Notes under the pieces: generated by a model | Told to the model about the DNA's origin: nothing | Databases searched by the model: none | The model's input: the letters and a program-made list of their open reading frames with translations, nothing else | From: NAT127 sp041655035 | GTDB lineage: Bacteria > Pseudomonadota > Gammaproteobacteria > Pseudomonadales > Porticoccaceae | Assembly: GCA_041655035.1 (NCBI GenBank) | Contig: JBAZCN010000137.1 | Location: 1-8,684 of the forward strand | Reading direction: 5' to 3' | Length of the DNA: 8,684 nucleotides | Program-made: the position numbers and the translations under genes | In this document: positions 5,745 to 8,684 of the stretch, one piece after another | Position numbering within the stretch: the first letter of the stretch is position 1 | How the letters are laid out: each line of letters opens with the position of its first letter

Positions 5745-8633
5745 ATGCTATCAGCCCTATGGCGGAAAATTTACGCTGAATCGTCACCTCTATATACGGA
5801 GATATTTTCCGTATATAGAGGGAGAGGCGGAAGATCGAAATTTTTCCCTGGTATTTTCTATAGCGGGCTGTTAACGGTATTTTTAGCTTTGACATCACAA
5901 AGTGCCGTCGCCAACCAGAAAATATACTTCGAGATACCTCCCCAACGGGCAGACTTGTCCCTTACGGCATTTGCCCAACAATCACAGTTGACGCTGATCA
6001 TCCCCTTCGATGTCGTGAAGACAATAACGACCAACGAGCTAATAGGGGAGTTCCGGATAGAGGATGCAATAGAAATCCTACTGGATGGAACCGGTCTGCA
6101 AGCAACTGTAAATAAGCATAAACAGTTGAAGATTTCAAAAAGCAATTCCTTCGGGGGAGTGGATATGGATAAAAATAAAGTTAGATCAGGCGGGCTACTG
6201 GCTCTGGTTGCATCACTGTTTGCAGGCGGGACGGCGGCGCAGGATGCTGGCGCGGTATCAGGAAATCTTGCGGCCGGCAGGGTAACAACAATTGAAGAAG
6301 TGGTGGTAACCGCACGCAGAGCTGAAGAAGGGCTCCAGCGAACTCCCGTAGCAGTAACCGCGCTGAACGAGGATATGCTTGTAAAGGCACAGGTAATGGA
6401 AGTCGCCGATCTAAGAAGAACGGCCCCGAATGTCTCCATTCTCTCTGGCGGAACCGGGGCCTCGACCCTGGTCTTCGTCGCCATTCGAGGCCAAGCCAAT
6501 ACTTCCCCGGGAGCCGCCGGGGATGCCTCCGTCGGCACCTATATCGATGGCGTTTATTACGCACGTCCAACCAGTGGCAATGTTGACATGTTCGATGTCC
6601 AGCAAGCTGAAATTCTGCGCGGCCCCCAGGGGACTTTGTTTGGCCGCAACACCACAGGCGGCGCTCTGACCATTACGACCAACAACCCGACCGGTGTATT
6701 TGAGGGCTATGTGAAAGCTGATGTTGGCAATTTCAACAGCCGCAAGCTTGAAGCAGTCGTCAATCTGCCCATTATAGGTGAAGAGCTGGCCGCCCGTTTC
6801 GCCTACCGCACCAGCGAGCACGACGGCTACCGCGACTACGCCGCCTATGGCGATCCCGCAGGCTTTGTGTGGAATGGCTTCAGGCAGAAAGCGAACGAGG
6901 TAGATCAAAATGACTATGGCCGGGTGAAATTGTTGTGGGACCCTGCTGATCTCAATATCGCCCTCACTCTGGGCGCAGACTGGAATGAGTATCGCGATAC
7001 CGGACAATCCAGTGAAGTCATGGCCATCAACGAAGATTTCGTTGCCGGTCCATTTAACCTGGGAGAGTTACTGGCGATGTCCGGTTTTAACAGCCAGCAT
7101 TTTATCGATCAGCAAAAGTGGAACAAAACCTACTGGAACGTGGATGCATCATCCACTAACCCGGCACAGTACAATGCCAAGATGGCCATGCCCGTATCCA
7201 CCAACAGGTCCAGTGGCGTTTTCGCCAGCCTAGACGTCGATCTTGGAAATTATCAGCTGAAATCGATCACATCTTACCGCGAAGCCCGCTCCACCGTAGC
7301 CGGGGATATAGATGGCCTGCCGGTCAACCTGGTGACTTTTTACAGCATATGGGACCAACACCAGTGGAGCCAAGAGTTTCAGCTCAGCGGCACCTGGGGT
7401 GAAAGCCTCGATTGGATCGCCGGTCTTTACTATTTCGATGAAAGGAGTAGCGACGTAAGTATAGACCGCTCCTTTGGTATTTTTTCCGACCTCTTTGCCC
7501 CAGGCATACCTCTTGAGCTCGGAGGCGCACCATTCAACGTAGGCTCCGACGGTGTGTTCGACAATATTTCATCAGGCGTTTTCGTCCAGGCCAATTACCA
7601 GTTTACCGATAACCTCCGTGGGACAGCCGGGGTTCGTTATACCCGGGATGATCGCGATGTGGAATGGCGTGGCACCGCGCCAGCCCCCGGGCAAATGGTT
7701 CCGCCGGTATGTATTGTATCCAGCCCCGACAAACCTGGCGTGTGCAGCCAGACCGACAGTACGACATTTGAGTACCCCGCCTGGACCCTTGGCCTCGACT
7801 ATCAAGTCAACGATCGTCTATTCCTCTACGCCAAGACGAGCGGCGCCTCCATGTCTGGAGGCTGGAATGTCCGCGCCACGACAGCTCCGGCATTTGGCCC
7901 TGAAGAAATCAAAGATATCGAGGTGGGCTTCAAGTCAGACCTGTTTGACCACAGATTGCGGCTAAATGCGGCTTTCTTTCATTCCTGGAGCAAGGACCTC
8001 CAGCGCTTCGTCAACGAATGGGATCCCGTCGTCAACTCGCTCACTCAGTACATAAGAAACGCGGGCAAGGCGAAAGCCAGGGGAGCGGAATTCGAGCTGA
8101 CCTGGTTGCCCTGGGAAGGTATGCAGATCAATACCAATCTGGCGTTCTTGGATACCGAATATGATACCTACGATGTTCAGGAAGTCTTAACCACAGGACC
8201 CAATGCCGGGTCGGTCGTGGTGGTGGATCATTCCAGGGAGAAGATGCCCCAGGCTCCCAAAAGGACCCTGAGCGTCGGCGCCACACAGACTCTGATGACT
8301 GCTCTGGGCGAGCTGGACCTCCACGCTGATTACTTTTGGGTGGACGACACCTGGTTTCAGGACACGACGATCCGGCCTGGTGAAAGCGAGGAATTACAGG
8401 CTCAATTTGCAAAAGAGAAAAAATGGAACGCCATCCCGGCCTACGGCTTGGTCAATGCCCAGGCCACATTGCGGTTCGATGACGGCAACTGGGAGCTTAG
8501 CCTGTGGGGAAAAAACCTGGCGGACAAAGAGTATTACACCAGCGTTTCCAACTTCTACACCGCATTCGGCGCTTCGACCTGGTATAAAGGGGCGCCACGC
8601 ACGTTCGGCGCAAGTGTCAGGTACTCATGGTAA
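5745..8633 (+). CDS. STN-domain TonB-dependent receptor (signal transducer), 962 aa
   Basis: A FecA-like outer-membrane receptor that can both import a ligand and signal through FecR. A hydrophobic export signal lies at about 37-56 (cleavage near AVA, 54-56), after an unusually long 36-residue N-region. The STN domain is at about 59-130 (FEIPPQRADLSLTAFAQQS, EDAIEILLDGTGL). Residues 141-166 form a second signal-peptide-like stretch (MDKNKVRSGG, LLALVASLFA, GGTAAQ) before the TonB box IEEVVVTA (183-190). The plug contains LRGPQGTLFGRNTTGGA (291-307). The barrel ends in VRYSW, with the C-terminal aromatic residue expected for outer-membrane assembly. ATG 5745 is the first start after an in-frame TGA at 5730. 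No in-frame ATG or GTG occurs between it and the STN domain, but its ribosome site is poor. The STN-coding part is AT-rich. The ligand is unknown. Confidence 0.92.
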   Translation: MLSALWRKIYAESSPLYTEIFSVYRGRGGRSKFFPGIFYSGLLTVFLALTSQSAVANQKIYFEIPPQRADLSLTAFAQQSQLTLIIPFDVVKTITTNELIGEFRIEDAIEILLDGTGLQATVNKHKQLKISKSNSFGGVDMDKNKVRSGGLLALVASLFAGGTAAQDAGAVSGNLAAGRVTTIEEVVVTARRAEEGLQRTPVAVTALNEDMLVKAQVMEVADLRRTAPNVSILSGGTGASTLVFVAIRGQANTSPGAAGDASVGTYIDGVYYARPTSGNVDMFDVQQAEILRGPQGTLFGRNTTGGALTITTNNPTGVFEGYVKADVGNFNSRKLEAVVNLPIIGEELAARFAYRTSEHDGYRDYAAYGDPAGFVWNGFRQKANEVDQNDYGRVKLLWDPADLNIALTLGADWNEYRDTGQSSEVMAINEDFVAGPFNLGELLAMSGFNSQHFIDQQKWNKTYWNVDASSTNPAQYNAKMAMPVSTNRSSGVFASLDVDLGNYQLKSITSYREARSTVAGDIDGLPVNLVTFYSIWDQHQWSQEFQLSGTWGESLDWIAGLYYFDERSSDVSIDRSFGIFSDLFAPGIPLELGGAPFNVGSDGVFDNISSGVFVQANYQFTDNLRGTAGVRYTRDDRDVEWRGTAPAPGQMVPPVCIVSSPDKPGVCSQTDSTTFEYPAWTLGLDYQVNDRLFLYAKTSGASMSGGWNVRATTAPAFGPEEIKDIEVGFKSDLFDHRLRLNAAFFHSWSKDLQRFVNEWDPVVNSLTQYIRNAGKAKARGAEFELTWLPWEGMQINTNLAFLDTEYDTYDVQEVLTTGPNAGSVVVVDHSREKMPQAPKRTLSVGATQTLMTALGELDLHADYFWVDDTWFQDTTIRPGESEELQAQFAKEKKWNAIPAYGLVNAQATLRFDDGNWELSLWGKNLADKEYYTSVSNFYTAFGASTWYKGAPRTFGASVRYSW
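5787..5821. repeat. Perfect 14-bp inverted repeat in the start of the receptor gene
   Basis: The arms 5787-5800 and 5808-5821 are perfectly complementary over 14 bases (CCTCTATATACGGA and its complement) around a 7-base loop; G-T and A-T pairs could extend the stem inward. It sits at codons 15-26 of the STN receptor gene, before the hydrophobic signal sequence. The purine run GAGGGAGAGG follows at 5818-5827. No T-tract follows, so termination is unlikely. It could be a regulator's operator, an RNA hairpin controlling translation, or the trace of a small inserted palindrome. Confidence 0.8.
6154..6167 (+). promoter_or_regulatory. Internal ribosome site and ATG inside the STN receptor gene
   Basis: GGGGAG (6154-6159) is followed after five bases by ATG (6165-6167), in frame with the receptor. 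From here the product would be 822 aa with its own signal peptide (MDKNKVRSGG, then a hydrophobic core, cleavage near TAAQ) and no STN domain. The site is a better ribosome-binding match than anything upstream of ATG 5745. Whether it is used is inference. Confidence 0.5.
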
Positions 8634-8684
8634 CTTTTCGTGACCAGATTTATCCGGTGAGAATAAAAGGGGCCGCTTACTCAT
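8634..8684. other. Intergenic end of window, possible start of a next gene
   Basis: No terminator hairpin is visible after the receptor stop. AAAGGGG (8666-8672) lies ten bases before the final AT (8683-8684). If the next base is G, this would be a plausible start codon of a further co-transcribed gene. The window ends too early to tell. Confidence 0.3.

Noticed and set aside
5764..5785. GGAAAAT followed by CGTC, resembling FecI-type promoter elements
   Set aside because: The gap is only about 11-12 bases, whereas such promoters usually have 16-17. The site is also downstream of the only usable receptor start codon.
1..8684. CRISPR arrays, tRNA or rRNA genes, insertion sequences and prophage genes
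   Set aside because: No spaced direct repeats, tRNA-like cloverleaf, rRNA sequence, transposase or integrase motif was seen on either strand.

Overview
The window looks like part of a Gram-negative bacterial chromosome, most likely a gammaproteobacterium of the kind rich in outer-membrane receptors (marine Cellvibrionales or Alteromonadales types). This rests on three TonB-dependent receptors (TBDRs) with proteobacterial TonB boxes, a FecI/FecR-type regulatory pair, and moderate-to-high G+C in most coding sequence. No lineage marker is present, so the taxonomy is an inference.

Left part (1-3033), all + strand. The window opens in the last 53 codons of a TBDR. A strong intrinsic terminator follows, then an intergenic region with a sigma70-like promoter and overlapping palindromes, then a complete 831-aa TBDR. 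The two receptors are close paralogues at their C-termini, and each ends in nearly the same GNRA-loop terminator, so they look like a tandem duplication.

Middle part (3034-4069). A small DCC-family (DUF393) CxxC protein is best read from a TTG codon with a strong ribosome binding site. Immediately after its stop codon lies a relic of a class D (OXA-type) beta-lactamase. It keeps the YGN box, the FWL segment, the KTG box and the C-terminal strand, but has lost its N-terminal half, has an internal deletion and is frameshifted. A run of hairpins separates the relic from the next operon.

Right part (4070-8633). This is a complete cell-surface signalling cassette: a FecI-like ECF sigma factor, a FecR-like transmembrane sigma regulator overlapping it by ATGA, and a 962-codon TBDR with an N-terminal periplasmic STN signalling domain. 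By analogy with Fec-type systems, substrate binding at the receptor would be relayed through STN to FecR and then to the sigma factor. The substrate cannot be read from the sequence.

The most unusual point is the third receptor. Between its STN domain and its TonB box is a second signal-peptide-like segment, with its own in-frame ATG and Shine-Dalgarno sequence. From that ATG the protein would be an ordinary 822-aa TBDR without STN. The STN-coding part is AT-rich, and near its start it contains a perfect 14-bp inverted repeat. Either an STN module was fused in front of a complete receptor gene, or one gene makes both a signalling and a non-signalling receptor.
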